Below are positions 28,382-36,603 of a stretch of DNA of 64,000 nucleotides, in pieces (the stretch's first letter is position 1; every line of letters begins with the position of its first letter). The notes under the pieces were generated by a model. It did no database searches. It was not told the origin of the DNA and saw nothing but the letters and a program-made list of their open reading frames with translations. A program made the translations under genes and the position numbers. This DNA is from Aerococcus urinae (GTDB lineage Bacteria > Bacillota > Bacilli > Lactobacillales > Aerococcaceae). The stretch is from NCBI RefSeq assembly GCF_001543175.1, contig NZ_CP014161.1, forward strand, positions 1,116,001 to 1,180,000. Reading direction: 5' to 3'.

Positions 28382-28732
28382 TTACTTGGTCTCTTCTGAC
28401 TTAAAGGCAGTCGGATCAAAGGCCGAACTGGGTTCTACAGCTACTAACCAGTTTAAATTATCCTTATCTGAATTGAGATCAGTGGGAGTGCCTTCAGCTT
28501 TTTCATTTTTGCCGACTACCTTACCAGACAAAGGCGCTAAGATATCGGTTACTGCCTTTTCCGCTTCAATGGAAACGAAGGCTTCCCCAGCCACCAAATC
28601 TTGGTCGACTAAATAATTAATAAAGGAAATGTCCCCAAATTCTTCTTGACCAGCCTTAGACAGGCCAATGATCACTTGCTTATCCGCTGTTTGCGTTAAC
28701 CATAAACCATTATCAGTGTATACTTTCTCCAT
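28382..28732 (-). CDS. gcvH: Glycine cleavage H-like lipoyl carrier protein (stand-alone)
   Basis: This small lipoyl-domain protein (116 aa) has the lipoylation Lys in SIEAEKAVTDILAPLSG near residue 60. No gcvT or gcvP genes are nearby. In Firmicutes, GcvH also acts as the relay from which lipoyl groups pass to 2-oxoacid dehydrogenases, the likelier role here. The start at 28732 (MEKVYTD) is supported by GGGAAG and lies 2 nt past the upstream stop. The yusI-gcvH order matches Bacillus subtilis yusI-yusH. Confidence 0.85.
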   Translation of the reverse strand: MEKVYTDNGLWLTQTADKQVIIGLSKAGQEEFGDISFINYLVDQDLVAGEAFVSIEAEKAVTDILAPLSGKVVGKNEKAEGTPTDLNSDKDNLNWLVAVEPSSAFDPTAFKSEETK

Positions 28733-28734
28733 TT

Positions 28735-29097
28735 TTACTTCCCTTCTTTTTCTATCCAATATGCCACAGTGTCTTCTTTGGCACCTGTACTTGCTACTTC
28801 CTTGTCGGTCACTAAGGGACGTTTAATTAACATCCCATCACTCGCTAATAAGTTAACGATTTCTTCTTGAGATAAATCGTCAATTTTATCCTTTAGGTTC
28901 TTTTCCCGGTAAGCCGAGCCCGACGTGTTAAAGACTTGCTTGGGCCGGTCGCTACTTCCTAGTGCCCGTTTAATGTCTTCTTTACTCGGCACTTGTTCGC
29001 GAATATCATAGAACTGATAGTCAACCCCTGCCTCAGTAAAGGCTTTTTCCACTCGCCGCGAGGTAGAACATTGCTTAAGGCCATATAAACTGATCAA
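28735..29097 (-). CDS. ArsC/Spx-family protein (YusI-like)
   Basis: This thioredoxin-fold protein of about 120 aa belongs to the ArsC/Spx family. The N-terminal motif is LYGLKQCSTSRR: one Cys, with Ser where Spx has its second Cys. It is therefore closer to YusI-type arsenate-reductase-like proteins than to redox-switch Spx. A TTG start at 29097 is chosen because GGAGG lies 8 nt upstream; the longer GTG start at 29112 would overlap that site. The gene overlaps the end of rodA by 23 nt and is followed directly by gcvH, so the set is probably translationally coupled. The function is unknown. Confidence 0.8.
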   Translation of the reverse strand: MISLYGLKQCSTSRRVEKAFTEAGVDYQFYDIREQVPSKEDIKRALGSSDRPKQVFNTSGSAYREKNLKDKIDDLSQEEIVNLLASDGMLIKRPLVTDKEVASTGAKEDTVAYWIEKEGK

Positions 29098-30361
29098 AAC
29101 GGTCACCTCCACTTAACTTGCGCAATAGGCGATTGAGCCAGTGTTGTTTGATTTCTGCTTCACTACGGTTTTCATTATACTGGATGGACAAGACAAAGCC
29201 CATACAGAGCATATTGGTCAATAAGGCCGAGCCCCCTTGCGAAATAAAAGGCAATGGAATCCCTGTCAGGGGCAAGAGACCAATCGACATGCCAATATTT
29301 TCGACAATATGGAAAAGAATCATAGAAACGATCCCAGCGGTTCCTGCAATATAGAAGGAATCGTAGGATTCGTAGGCAATGGCAATCATGGTTAAGATCA
29401 ATAAGAAATAAAGCAGGATCAAGAGACTGCTACCAATAAAGCCAAAGTTTTCACCAATCGTGGAAAAAATCATGTCGGACTCCCTCACGGGAACATAAAC
29501 CTCAAAATTACCAAAACCCTTACCCAGCCACTGGCCGGAACCAATTGCTTTGATACTTTGGCTCAGTTGGTAGGACTCCCGCCGCGTATTTTCAAAGGGA
29601 GCTAACCAGGAATCAATCCGGGCAAATTGATAATCTTGAAAACCTAAGTGATAGAGTAAGTCCCGGTTATAAATGACCAAAAAGAGTAAGCCGGCGAAGA
29701 TGGTGCCAATGATCAAAGCAATGGTTAGAATAATCCGCCAGTTAACCCCCGAAGCAAAAATCATCCCCGAAAAGATCATCATAAATACCAGGGTTGTCCC
29801 AAAGTCATTCTGTAAGAGGATCAAAACCACCGGTACTGCGGTCCATAAAATCATGCGTCCGATAAATTTAAAGTCCCATTTTAACTGTTTAGAAACCGGT
29901 AAAGCATCATAATTCAAAGCTTCCGTTCTTTGATTATATTCGCTGACCAAGCGCGACATCATTAAGATGTAAAAAAACTTCATAATTTCCGACGGTTGGA
30001 AGGACAAGGTCCCGATGGTGAACCAAGATTTAGCCCCGAACAAGGTATATTGTTGACGGTCATAGAAAAACAGGACCAAGATCAAAAGAAAGATCCCAAA
30101 ACCGTACAAGACAGGAACAAATCGGTAGAAGGTCTTCTTGTCAATCTGCATGACAAAGGCAATGGCGATAAAACTAACCACATACCAAAAGATTTGCATC
30201 AGCGTTGGCTTTAACGCCCCACCCCCAAATTGTAAATACGTAGTGGAGAAAATCACCGCGACACTCATGGCCATCAAGGCTAATAAAAGCGCGATAATAG
30301 TTGGATTAATGGATTTTGCTTGGCTAACTTTTTTTAAACGTTGGCTTCTTGAACGTGCCAT
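29075..30361 (-). CDS. rodA: RodA/FtsW/SpoVE (SEDS) peptidoglycan polymerase
   Basis: This integral membrane glycosyltransferase polymerises lipid II into peptidoglycan together with a class B PBP. About ten hydrophobic segments are visible. The family region SFQPSEIMKFFYILMMSR (near residue 130) and the C-terminal PLTGIPLPFISQGGSALL match SEDS proteins. The product of 428 aa starts MARSRSQRLKK behind AAGGAG; an earlier in-frame codon at 30391 lacks a site. RodA is favoured over FtsW because of length and the YxQFARIDSW loop region, but this is an inference. Confidence 0.9.
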   Translation of the reverse strand: MARSRSQRLKKVSQAKSINPTIIALLLALMAMSVAVIFSTTYLQFGGGALKPTLMQIFWYVVSFIAIAFVMQIDKKTFYRFVPVLYGFGIFLLILVLFFYDRQQYTLFGAKSWFTIGTLSFQPSEIMKFFYILMMSRLVSEYNQRTEALNYDALPVSKQLKWDFKFIGRMILWTAVPVVLILLQNDFGTTLVFMMIFSGMIFASGVNWRIILTIALIIGTIFAGLLFLVIYNRDLLYHLGFQDYQFARIDSWLAPFENTRRESYQLSQSIKAIGSGQWLGKGFGNFEVYVPVRESDMIFSTIGENFGFIGSSLLILLYFLLILTMIAIAYESYDSFYIAGTAGIVSMILFHIVENIGMSIGLLPLTGIPLPFISQGGSALLTNMLCMGFVLSIQYNENRSEAEIKQHWLNRLLRKLSGGDRFDQFIWP

Positions 30362-30396
30362 ACTTACACTCCTTAGTTTAACAGCTAACAATACGC

Positions 30397-31359
30397 TTAG
30401 TTATTCTTCTCTAAAGCTTCCGCTTGGATCGCCTTGGAGGCCCGTTTTAAGGGACTATAGGCAATTTCCTTATCATTTAAGTGAGGAAAATTCGGGGATA
30501 AACTGACCTTATACTTAATGCGTTGATCAAGATAGGTATCTGCATGTTTATAACGGTAATAAATGGTATTGACTAAGCCTCCAACAATGAGCGCCATCCC
30601 ATTTAAATATAGATAAAGCATTAAGGCAATGAAGACTCCAATAGTCCCATTTTGAACCGAAGAACCTCCGGCAAACTGGACATAGACACCAAACAAGCTG
30701 GAAATCAAGAGAACAACAATGGCTGCAGTCACCGATCCAGGCAAGGCGTATTTCAAGGTCATGGGTTGGTTAGGAACCACGATATAAATAAACAACATTA
30801 AGATAAAAACTGAAACTAAGAGCACTGGCCACTTTAATCCCAGTAGTAATTCCACAAAATCTAACGGTAAGGGGACAAAATTGTTAATGATCTGGAGTAA
30901 GGTCTCCCCAAAGACAAAAAAGAGCGAGAAGACGCCTACACTCAGGACTAAGAGAAAGGCAATCAAGAAAGAAGCGATCCGAGTAATTACCGCATTCTTG
31001 TGGTCAGGATTGCCGTATACTCGGTTTAAGACCCGCTGTAAGGCGGAGAAACCGGCCGAGGATGACCAGATTACTAAGATGGTATTAATTGAAAGACTCC
31101 CGGCACTGGTGGAATCTAAATAGGATTCCAAAGTAGGAATCAGCAAAGGTTCAATTTCATTAGGGAGAATGGCAGTAATCCACTCCACCGCCTGTGCTGA
31201 ATCAAAAGGGAGTAAGGGAATAATATTGGCCACTAAGAGTAGCATGGGAAAAATTGCCAACAAAGCATAATAGGCCAGTTCGGCTGCTGAACTACCTATA
31301 CTAGCATCCTGGACGCTCTGACTGGCGATCGGCACTAAGACTTCTTTGATTTTCTTCAC
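30397..31359 (-). CDS. YihY/virulence factor BrkB family membrane protein
   Basis: An inner-membrane protein of the YihY family (formerly called ribonuclease BN) with about six transmembrane segments and a soluble C-terminus. The motif SSAAELAYYALLAIFPMLLL is at the first membrane segment, and NRVYGNPDHKN is typical. I choose the GTG at 31359 behind ATAGGAG. A longer reading from 31428 would place the first residues inside the promoter at 31394-31424. The gene leads the yihY-rodA-yusI-gcvH transcription unit. Function is not established. Confidence 0.85.
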   Translation of the reverse strand: MKKIKEVLVPIASQSVQDASIGSSAAELAYYALLAIFPMLLLVANIIPLLPFDSAQAVEWITAILPNEIEPLLIPTLESYLDSTSAGSLSINTILVIWSSSAGFSALQRVLNRVYGNPDHKNAVITRIASFLIAFLLVLSVGVFSLFFVFGETLLQIINNFVPLPLDFVELLLGLKWPVLLVSVFILMLFIYIVVPNQPMTLKYALPGSVTAAIVVLLISSLFGVYVQFAGGSSVQNGTIGVFIALMLYLYLNGMALIVGGLVNTIYYRYKHADTYLDQRIKYKVSLSPNFPHLNDKEIAYSPLKRASKAIQAEALEKNN

Positions 31360-31393
31360 GGATCTCGCTCCTATCTGGATAGATGTCTTACCC

Positions 31394-31424
31394 ATTATAC
31401 AATAGATCCGCCTAAGTGTGTCAA
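31394..31424 (-). promoter_or_regulatory. Promoter of the yihY-rodA-yusI-gcvH operon
   Basis: Consensus TTGACA (31419-31424) and TATAAT (31394-31399) are present on the minus strand, with a long 19-bp spacer. They lie about 35 bp upstream of the chosen GTG start. Confidence 0.6.
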
Positions 31425-31463
31425 ACAAGCTGGTGCGGTGTCAGCTTTTTAAGCACCCTACTT

Positions 31464-31754
31464 TTAAATAGATAGCGAATTAATGAAAGCCTTAGCGGTT
31501 TGACTCGAGAAAAGCGTTTCTCTAACGGTAAAAACGTAAAGGTCAAAGTCTCCCGATATTCCTTCAGCAAAAAAATAATTGCGATAGGTCCCCTGGGCCT
31601 CATCCCTAATGTGTAGGTCCCACAATTGATAATAGCCCTTATTGGTTTGAATAATTGCCCCTTTATTAAAATCGCGCTGGTAGCGATAACCTTTGCCTTC
31701 TAACCAGGAACGGATATTTTTGCGACAATGGCTTTCTTTATAGATCACTTGCAT
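31464..31754 (-). CDS. Hypothetical protein (96 aa)
   Basis: I do not recognise a family. The product is basic at the N-terminus (KESHCRKNIRSWLEGKGYRY) and beta-rich afterwards, with no signal peptide or membrane segment. The start MQVIYKE at 31754 has AGGTGA 6 nt upstream; the earlier in-frame GTG overlaps that site. It ends about 40 bp upstream of the yihY promoter and is probably transcribed separately. Confidence 0.6.
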   Translation of the reverse strand: MQVIYKESHCRKNIRSWLEGKGYRYQRDFNKGAIIQTNKGYYQLWDLHIRDEAQGTYRNYFFAEGISGDFDLYVFTVRETLFSSQTAKAFINSLSI

Positions 31755-31833
31755 AATTATCACCTGATTTTATTTTATCGAACAGGCGTTCTATTTTCAA
31801 GTCAAGTAAAGATACGAAAAACGATTTTCAAAA

Positions 31834-32027
31834 GATAGACTGGTGAGCATTCGTTTCGCTTTTGAATTTGGTCGTTAAAAAGCCATGGCATCGGTTCGAG
31901 CCCTAGTCTCTCACCTAGCGAGCTTCAAACGGCTAGTATGGCTAAAGCCTACTAGCCGTATTTCACATCGCTTGCTTGTTCATGGCCAACGACTAAATTC
32001 AAAGCTCCCCTACTGCTCAAAGCTATC
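31834..32027. repeat. ~194-bp imperfect intergenic palindrome
   Basis: The outer arms pair across the element: GATAG with CTATC, GTGAGC with GCTCAA, TTTGAATTT with AAATTCAAA, GTCGTT with AACGAC, and GCCATG with CATGGC. The centre holds a second hairpin at 31929-31959 (ACGGCTAGTA / TACTAGCCGT). No open reading frame fits. It fills most of the gap between the hypothetical gene and the lipoprotein terminator. Confidence 0.75.
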
Positions 32028-32073
32028 TACCAAAATATTCGATAAAAAGTCATTGATGAAATAAATTGAGGAG

Positions 32074-32102
32074 CAAAAAAACCAGAGCGACTGGCTCTGG
32101 TT
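32074..32102 (-). terminator. Terminator of the small lipoprotein gene
   Basis: The minus strand reads AACCAGAGC, CAGTC loop, GCTCTGGTTTTTTT, 30 bp past the stop codon. Confidence 0.9.
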
Positions 32103-32131
32103 AGCTGCGTGATAAATGAGGTTTTGAGAAA

Positions 32132-32728
32132 TTAGTTGACCTTTTGCCATTGACCGGACACCAAGTCCATGCTGGTTAATTCGCCAGTTTGGTTGTTGTA
32201 ACGGTAGATAGCGACGAGGTTGGTATGAATTTGGTTATTAGGGGATTGGCGACGGATTTCTACTTGAACAAGATTATCATCTACCTTGGAAGGCATGAAA
32301 CTATAATCTTCGCTGCGGTAAATATTGTCAGTGACTTGGTGGATCATAGGCACCACTTTAGCAATAATGTCATTGGAATTATTGGACGGTGTCACTGAAC
32401 TAGCCGGTTTCTCAGCAGCTTCTGCTTGGCTCTTGCTTGTTGATTGACCTGTTCCTGCTTGATTACTTTCATTATTCGCTTTAGCAGTTTTACCCTTGAC
32501 TTGGCTACTTGCCTTGTCTGACTGACTCGATTTTTCTTGGTCAGCCTCTAGCTTCTTGTCAGTGTCCGTTTTTTTACTGCTTTCCTTAGCTTGACTGCTG
32601 GAAGTTTGTTCAGTCTTGACATCTGATGATTGCTGCTTATCGGCAAACGACACGCCCTGTTCGGAACAAGCCGCTAGCAGGACGGCGCTAAGTGTAACCG
32701 CGATAAAGCCTTTTAAATTTTTATTCAT
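32132..32728 (-). CDS. Putative lipoprotein with low-complexity linker
   Basis: This secreted, lipid-anchored protein of about 198 aa has a signal peptide beginning MNKNLKGFIAVTLSAVLLAA and lipobox LAAC. A long Ser/Lys/Gln/Thr-rich linker (about residues 30-115) acts as a spacer. The C-terminal ~80 aa form a compact domain (NIYRSEDYSF, VEIRRQSPNN, IYRYNNQTGELTSMD) that I cannot assign with confidence. The start is chosen at 32728 behind GAGGGA. It has its own terminator. The function is unknown. Confidence 0.8.
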   Translation of the reverse strand: MNKNLKGFIAVTLSAVLLAACSEQGVSFADKQQSSDVKTEQTSSSQAKESSKKTDTDKKLEADQEKSSQSDKASSQVKGKTAKANNESNQAGTGQSTSKSQAEAAEKPASSVTPSNNSNDIIAKVVPMIHQVTDNIYRSEDYSFMPSKVDDNLVQVEIRRQSPNNQIHTNLVAIYRYNNQTGELTSMDLVSGQWQKVN

Positions 32729-32884
32729 AATAAATCCCTCATTTATTTTTAAATAAATCAATTCCTAGTCGAGTGTATTCGTATTCACTCTGCTTCACTT
32801 ATTATTTTACCACAGCTTTTAATCCAAAGATGATCGGCCTATAATCTTTACAATTTCCTAAATTTTTAGACCTTGAAAAAAAAC

Positions 32885-33787
32885 TTAAGCCTCAGAGTAT
32901 GATTCAAGGTCTTTAGGATAAGGCATGGCGGTTTGGGCACCTACCTTGGTGGTTGATAGGGTGGCGGCAACCGAAGACAGGCGGAGGGCCTCTTCCAGAG
33001 GAGTACCTTGAGCCATTAAAGCAGCGAAGGCCCCATTCATGGTGTCCCCTGCCCCAGTCGTATCTTTGACATCTGCTTCAATCGTTGGAATCGAAAGCAC
33101 TTGCCCCTCTTTAACATAGGAAATTCCTTGGGAACCCCGGGTAACAATCAATAAGGCCTCATGGGCTTGGCTCCACTCTAACATGGCTGCTTCGATTTCC
33201 GAATCGTCGATGTCTCGACCTAACATGCCGGCAAATTCAGTTTCATTAGGAGTGACAATATCTGCCAGATCGACAAATTCATTAATGCCTTGGTCAAAGG
33301 GAGCTGGGTTTAAGATGGTCTTGGCCCCTTTTTCTCGTGCGATTGAGAAAGCCTGCTTAACGGTGGCTAAGGGAACTTCTAATTGAGCGAGGACAATGTC
33401 ATCTTCCTCAACCAAATCAGCAAAGTCTTCACCGACTTCAACTAGACCATTAGCTCCCGGCAAAACCACAATAGAATTATCTGCTTGAACGGAAAAAATA
33501 GCCGCCATTCCAGTGAAAATATTCTTTTCCACCTTGATATGGTCAGTAACTACCCCTTCCTTCTTGAGATGCTTAAGGGCCTTGTCACCAAAGGAATCGT
33601 CGCCGACACTGCCAACCATCCGTACATCGCTAGCTAAGCGGGCAGCAGCAACGGCTTGGTTAGCTCCCTTACCACCCATAAAGTAATTCACCGTGTCACC
33701 TAAAATGGTTTCTCCGATCCGGGGCAAGCGGTCAGTGACCATGGTCATATCAATATTAATGCTACCAACAACAATTACTTTACTCAT
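32885..33787 (-). CDS. rbsK: Ribokinase
   Basis: This PfkB-family sugar kinase phosphorylates D-ribose to ribose-5-phosphate using ATP. The product starts MSKVIVVGSINIDM behind GGGAG. Substrate-binding PfkB motif 1 is GGKGANQAVAAARL near residue 40, and motif 2 is TTGAGDTMNGAF near residue 248, containing the catalytic Asp. The length of 300 aa is typical. No ribose transporter or RbsD gene is adjacent, so ribose may arise from nucleosides or enter elsewhere. A possible cre site lies upstream. Confidence 0.93.
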   Translation of the reverse strand: MSKVIVVGSINIDMTMVTDRLPRIGETILGDTVNYFMGGKGANQAVAAARLASDVRMVGSVGDDSFGDKALKHLKKEGVVTDHIKVEKNIFTGMAAIFSVQADNSIVVLPGANGLVEVGEDFADLVEEDDIVLAQLEVPLATVKQAFSIAREKGAKTILNPAPFDQGINEFVDLADIVTPNETEFAGMLGRDIDDSEIEAAMLEWSQAHEALLIVTRGSQGISYVKEGQVLSIPTIEADVKDTTGAGDTMNGAFAALMAQGTPLEEALRLSSVAATLSTTKVGAQTAMPYPKDLESYSEA

Positions 33788-33859
33788 TTTGCTCCCTATC
33801 TTTCTATTCTTCACGCAACTTTTATGATGAGACACAAGTTATGCTTTTCATAACTATAG

Positions 33860-33873
33860 CGCAATCGCTTACA
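33860..33873 (-). promoter_or_regulatory. Candidate cre (CcpA) site upstream of rbsK
   Basis: The minus-strand sequence TGTAAGCGATTGCG matches the catabolite-response consensus TGWAANCGNTNWCA at all but two positions. It is about 75 bp upstream of the rbsK start, which would fit carbon catabolite repression. Confidence 0.4.
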
Positions 33874-33952
33874 ATATAATCACCTTAAGTTTATCATCTT
33901 TTCTAGCCGCTAACAAGCTAGCTATCAAGTCTTAAAAGGGCATCCATTGGGA

Positions 33953-34477
33953 CTAAATTGGGCCTTGACTTTCCTTGATCCAACCCTTTTTCGAAAGCCA
34001 AGAAAAAACTAAGATCGTCAGCAAGATAAAAGTCAAGGCGCCACAGGTATCTAGGTAGACATCAGCCAGAAGCCCGGTTCGGTTGGGGGTAAATATCTGC
34101 CGCAATTCATCAAAAGCTGCATAGCCAAAAGTCAATAAGGCCGCTAAAGGAGCACGGACTGTTGTCCTTTTGACATCGATTAATAAGGATAGGTAGGCGA
34201 GGCTAGCCAGACTGCCAAAAAGGACAAAGTGAGCCCCCTTACGGATAAAGAACTCAATAAAGGCATAGTAGTCGCGAGCTTGAAGCGATATTTCCTCTCC
34301 GGCATAGGAAAAAGAAAGACCACTTAATAAACTTTCACCTGGATGATTGGCTAGGGCCGACTCCAAAAGTGGGATTAGACTCTGATCTTGGTAGGAAGTA
34401 GCGGAACTCGGAAAAGTCAAGACGAGTAAGAGAATTAAAGCAATAAAGGCAAGGTTTCGGATTTGTTTTAAGGTCAC
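33953..34477 (-). CDS. VanZ-family membrane protein
   Basis: A small membrane protein of about 174 aa with four to five hydrophobic segments. The motif FFIRKGAHFVLFGSLASLAYL and the later FDELRQIFTPNRTGLLADVYLDTCGA region are characteristic of the VanZ-like family. The GTG start at 34477 is preceded by AAAGGAG; a longer reading would overlap the upstream HAD gene. Family members can affect teicoplanin resistance, but a role here is not shown. It is the last gene of the deoR-HAD-vanZ set. Confidence 0.85.
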   Translation of the reverse strand: MTLKQIRNLAFIALILLLVLTFPSSATSYQDQSLIPLLESALANHPGESLLSGLSFSYAGEEISLQARDYYAFIEFFIRKGAHFVLFGSLASLAYLSLLIDVKRTTVRAPLAALLTFGYAAFDELRQIFTPNRTGLLADVYLDTCGALTFILLTILVFSWLSKKGWIKESQGPI

Positions 34478-34506
34478 AATAGGCTCCTTTGAAATTAATA
34501 ATTGTC

Positions 34507-35331
34507 TTATAGTACCCATTTAATGAGGGCCTGACTCACCCCATGGTCATCGTTAGAGCTAGTAATATCATCGGCAGCCGCTTGAACTTCCTTAGGTGCG
34601 TTAGCCATAGCAATTCCTAGCCCAGCTAATTGAAGCATGGGGATATCATTAAAATTATCACCAATAGCTAAACAATTTTCAAGCGGGACTTGGTAGACTT
34701 CCGCAATTTCTCGTAAGGCATTTTCTTTGGAGACACCCTTAGCGGTAACTTCTAGGTAATTGTCCTTAGAGAGGTAGAAATCACAATGTTTGAAATCCAG
34801 TGCCTTGAGATAGTCTTCTAAGTGACTAATCTTAGTGGGCTGGTCAATCAGGAGAAACTTATTTATGCCAACCCCCTCTTCAAGTAAAGACTGAGGATCT
34901 TTAATAATCGGTTTGTCCTGGGTAATCGCAGCTTCTTCATCCGTCCAAGGGCTCCTAGCATTAGCATACCAGTCCGCTCCGGCATAGGGATTGATGGAAA
35001 CCGTGGGAAATTGACTTTGGAGGATGTCAATCAGTTTTCCGGCTTCATTAGGATCAATCACATGGTTCACCAGGGCTTGGTCGAGTTTTTTCGGGTTACT
35101 TGGCACAATTAGGGCCCCATTATAAGTCGCGATTGGGTTCTGGTCGAGTTCCAATTCCTTGGCTAAGCCATACATGCCTCGGGGCGATCGCGCAGAAGCT
35201 AAGACAAAGGGAATCCCTTGCTTTTGAAGAGCTTTTACCTGATCCTTCAATTGGTCATCGACCTGGTGGTTAGAATCGAGAATGGTTCCATCAATGTCAC
35301 TGATCACCAATTTAATCTGAGCTTGCATCAT
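34507..35331 (-). CDS. Cof-type HAD-IIB hydrolase
   Basis: A cytoplasmic phosphatase likely to act on sugar phosphates. The nucleophile motif is ISDIDGTILDS at the N-terminus, the Ser/Thr motif is ASARSPRGM, and the final metal-binding motif is AIGDNFNDIPML near residue 220. The C2B cap domain lies between. Start MMQAQIK at 35331 follows AAAGGAAG and overlaps the regulator gene by 20 nt, suggesting coupled translation. Substrate is unknown. Confidence 0.9.
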   Translation of the reverse strand: MMQAQIKLVISDIDGTILDSNHQVDDQLKDQVKALQKQGIPFVLASARSPRGMYGLAKELELDQNPIATYNGALIVPSNPKKLDQALVNHVIDPNEAGKLIDILQSQFPTVSINPYAGADWYANARSPWTDEEAAITQDKPIIKDPQSLLEEGVGINKFLLIDQPTKISHLEDYLKALDFKHCDFYLSKDNYLEVTAKGVSKENALREIAEVYQVPLENCLAIGDNFNDIPMLQLAGLGIAMANAPKEVQAAADDITSSNDDHGVSQALIKWVL

Positions 35332-36088
35332 GATCTTCTTCCTTTCTGTCGGTTTCAATGACTTCCAATCCATTAATCTTTTTAATCGCTGGGAGAGCTT
35401 GGGTTGTGATTAGATAATCGATTTCTTCCAGGCTTCCCGCTTGGTAGTGGCCGTTTTGTTGGAATTTCTCCGCTTCGGCTAAGAGAACTATACTTTGCGA
35501 ATTTTTGAACACTAGCTCCTTAACCTGGCAGTCGGCTTGGTCATCATAGGAGATTTTTCCATCCTTTAGTCCCGCAGCGCCAATAAAAGCCACATCAAAA
35601 TAGAGCTGGTCAAGTTGTTTGAGAGTGTCTAAGTTGGAAAAGAAACGATTCTTTGAGTAATACTTGCCGCCTAGGAGGTTAAAGTCCACCCCTTCTTTGT
35701 CACTAAAAATGAGGGCATTATCTAAAGAATGAGAATAAACTGTCATAGATTCTTCACTTATTTGGGCCAGTTGACTAACGACGGTAGAGACATCGAAGAA
35801 GTAAAAGCCCCCCTTTTGAAGAAATTTCTTTGCCCCTTGAGCAATAGCTCTTTTGGCTTGGGTTGATTGCTTAGAGCGACTTTGATAAGGAGCAATGACT
35901 GGCACTTGCTTAGGCAAGATTAAGCCCCCATGGGTGCGGTGAGCGAGTCCCTGGTCTTCGAGTAGATTAAAATCCCGGCGGATCGTATCTCTAGAAACAC
36001 CCAAAGCTGAAGTCATTTCCTTAGCCGTTAACCGCCCCCTGTCTTTTAATTCTTTCATTATTAATCTTAAACGTTCCTCTTGGTACAT
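35312..36088 (-). CDS. DeoR/GlpR-family transcriptional regulator
   Basis: A sugar-metabolism repressor of 258 aa. The N-terminal winged HTH includes LTAKEMTSALGVSRDTIRRD (residues about 19-38) followed by LEDQGLAHRTHGG, and the C-terminal sensor domain resembles the ISOCOT fold that binds sugar phosphates (residues about 75-230). GGAGGG precedes the ATG. It is the first gene of an overlapping set with the HAD hydrolase and VanZ protein, so it probably regulates that set. The effector is unknown. Confidence 0.92.
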   Translation of the reverse strand: MYQEERLRLIMKELKDRGRLTAKEMTSALGVSRDTIRRDFNLLEDQGLAHRTHGGLILPKQVPVIAPYQSRSKQSTQAKRAIAQGAKKFLQKGGFYFFDVSTVVSQLAQISEESMTVYSHSLDNALIFSDKEGVDFNLLGGKYYSKNRFFSNLDTLKQLDQLYFDVAFIGAAGLKDGKISYDDQADCQVKELVFKNSQSIVLLAEAEKFQQNGHYQAGSLEEIDYLITTQALPAIKKINGLEVIETDRKEEDHDASSD

Positions 36089-36266
36089 AGCGGCCCTCCT
36101 TCTGCGATCTTTTTACTTGCTATCTTTATTCTAGCATGATTTTATGTATTTGTAAGTGATTTTAAGTAATTATATGCTTTTATCATTGTTTTTAAGTATC
36201 GATAACTTAGTGAGCAGTCGTTCTGTTTTAGAAATCTAGTCGTTTCTACTAACTTTTTAGCGGACA

Positions 36267-36316
36267 TAAAAAAGAGGCCCCAAGAATGCTTTAAATTCAA
36301 CATTCTTGAGACCTCT
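36267..36316 (-). terminator. Terminator downstream of tRNA-Glu
   Basis: The minus strand forms AGAGGTCTCAAGAATG pairing with CATTCTTGGGGCCTCT, followed by TTTTTT. It ends the tRNA transcript and insulates it from deoR upstream sequences. Confidence 0.9.
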
Positions 36317-36329
36317 ATTGAAATCATTA

Positions 36330-36401
36330 TCACCCGGGCGGGATTCGAACCCGTGATTCCGCGCTGAGAACGCGGCGTCTTAACCCCTTGACCACCGGGC
36401 A
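36330..36401 (-). tRNA. tRNA-Glu (anticodon CTC)
   Basis: The cloverleaf is read on the minus strand. The acceptor TGCCCGG pairs with CCGGGTG and includes two wobble pairs at its end. The D-stem is GTC/GAC. The anticodon stem is CCGCG/CGCGG with loop TTCTCAG, giving anticodon CTC. The T-arm is CGGGTTCGAATCCCG. The discriminator is A and CCA is not encoded. It reads GAG codons. Identity rests on the anticodon; the wobbles at the acceptor end are unusual. Confidence 0.85.
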
Positions 36402-36521
36402 GTGTATTGTGTCATCGCTTGACGACAGTAACTAGAATACGCCTGATCTTTTCATTTGTAAAGACCTAATTTTAATGAATATGGCTTTTTATAATCAATA
36501 ATGAAAAGAAAGCTGAAAAAT

Positions 36522-36550
36522 TTGCCTAAATCCCATATAATTACTACTAT
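36522..36550 (+). promoter_or_regulatory. Promoter of pepN
   Basis: TTGCCT (36522-36527), a 17-bp spacer and TACTAT (36545-36550) lie about 55 bp upstream of the pepN start. Confidence 0.5.
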
Positions 36551-36603
36551 AAGGGATGAATAATCCGTATAATTAACGAAACCAATTTAGGGGAGGTTTT
36601 TCT

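Noticed and set aside
31885-31920. tRNA-like T-arm (GGTTCGAGCCC) within the palindrome
   Set aside because: The flanking bases do not form the T stem or an acceptor stem, and no anticodon arm is present.
36142-36333. 63-codon minus-strand frame beside the tRNA
   Set aside because: It covers the tRNA terminator and touches the tRNA 3' end; there is no ribosome binding site or family resemblance.
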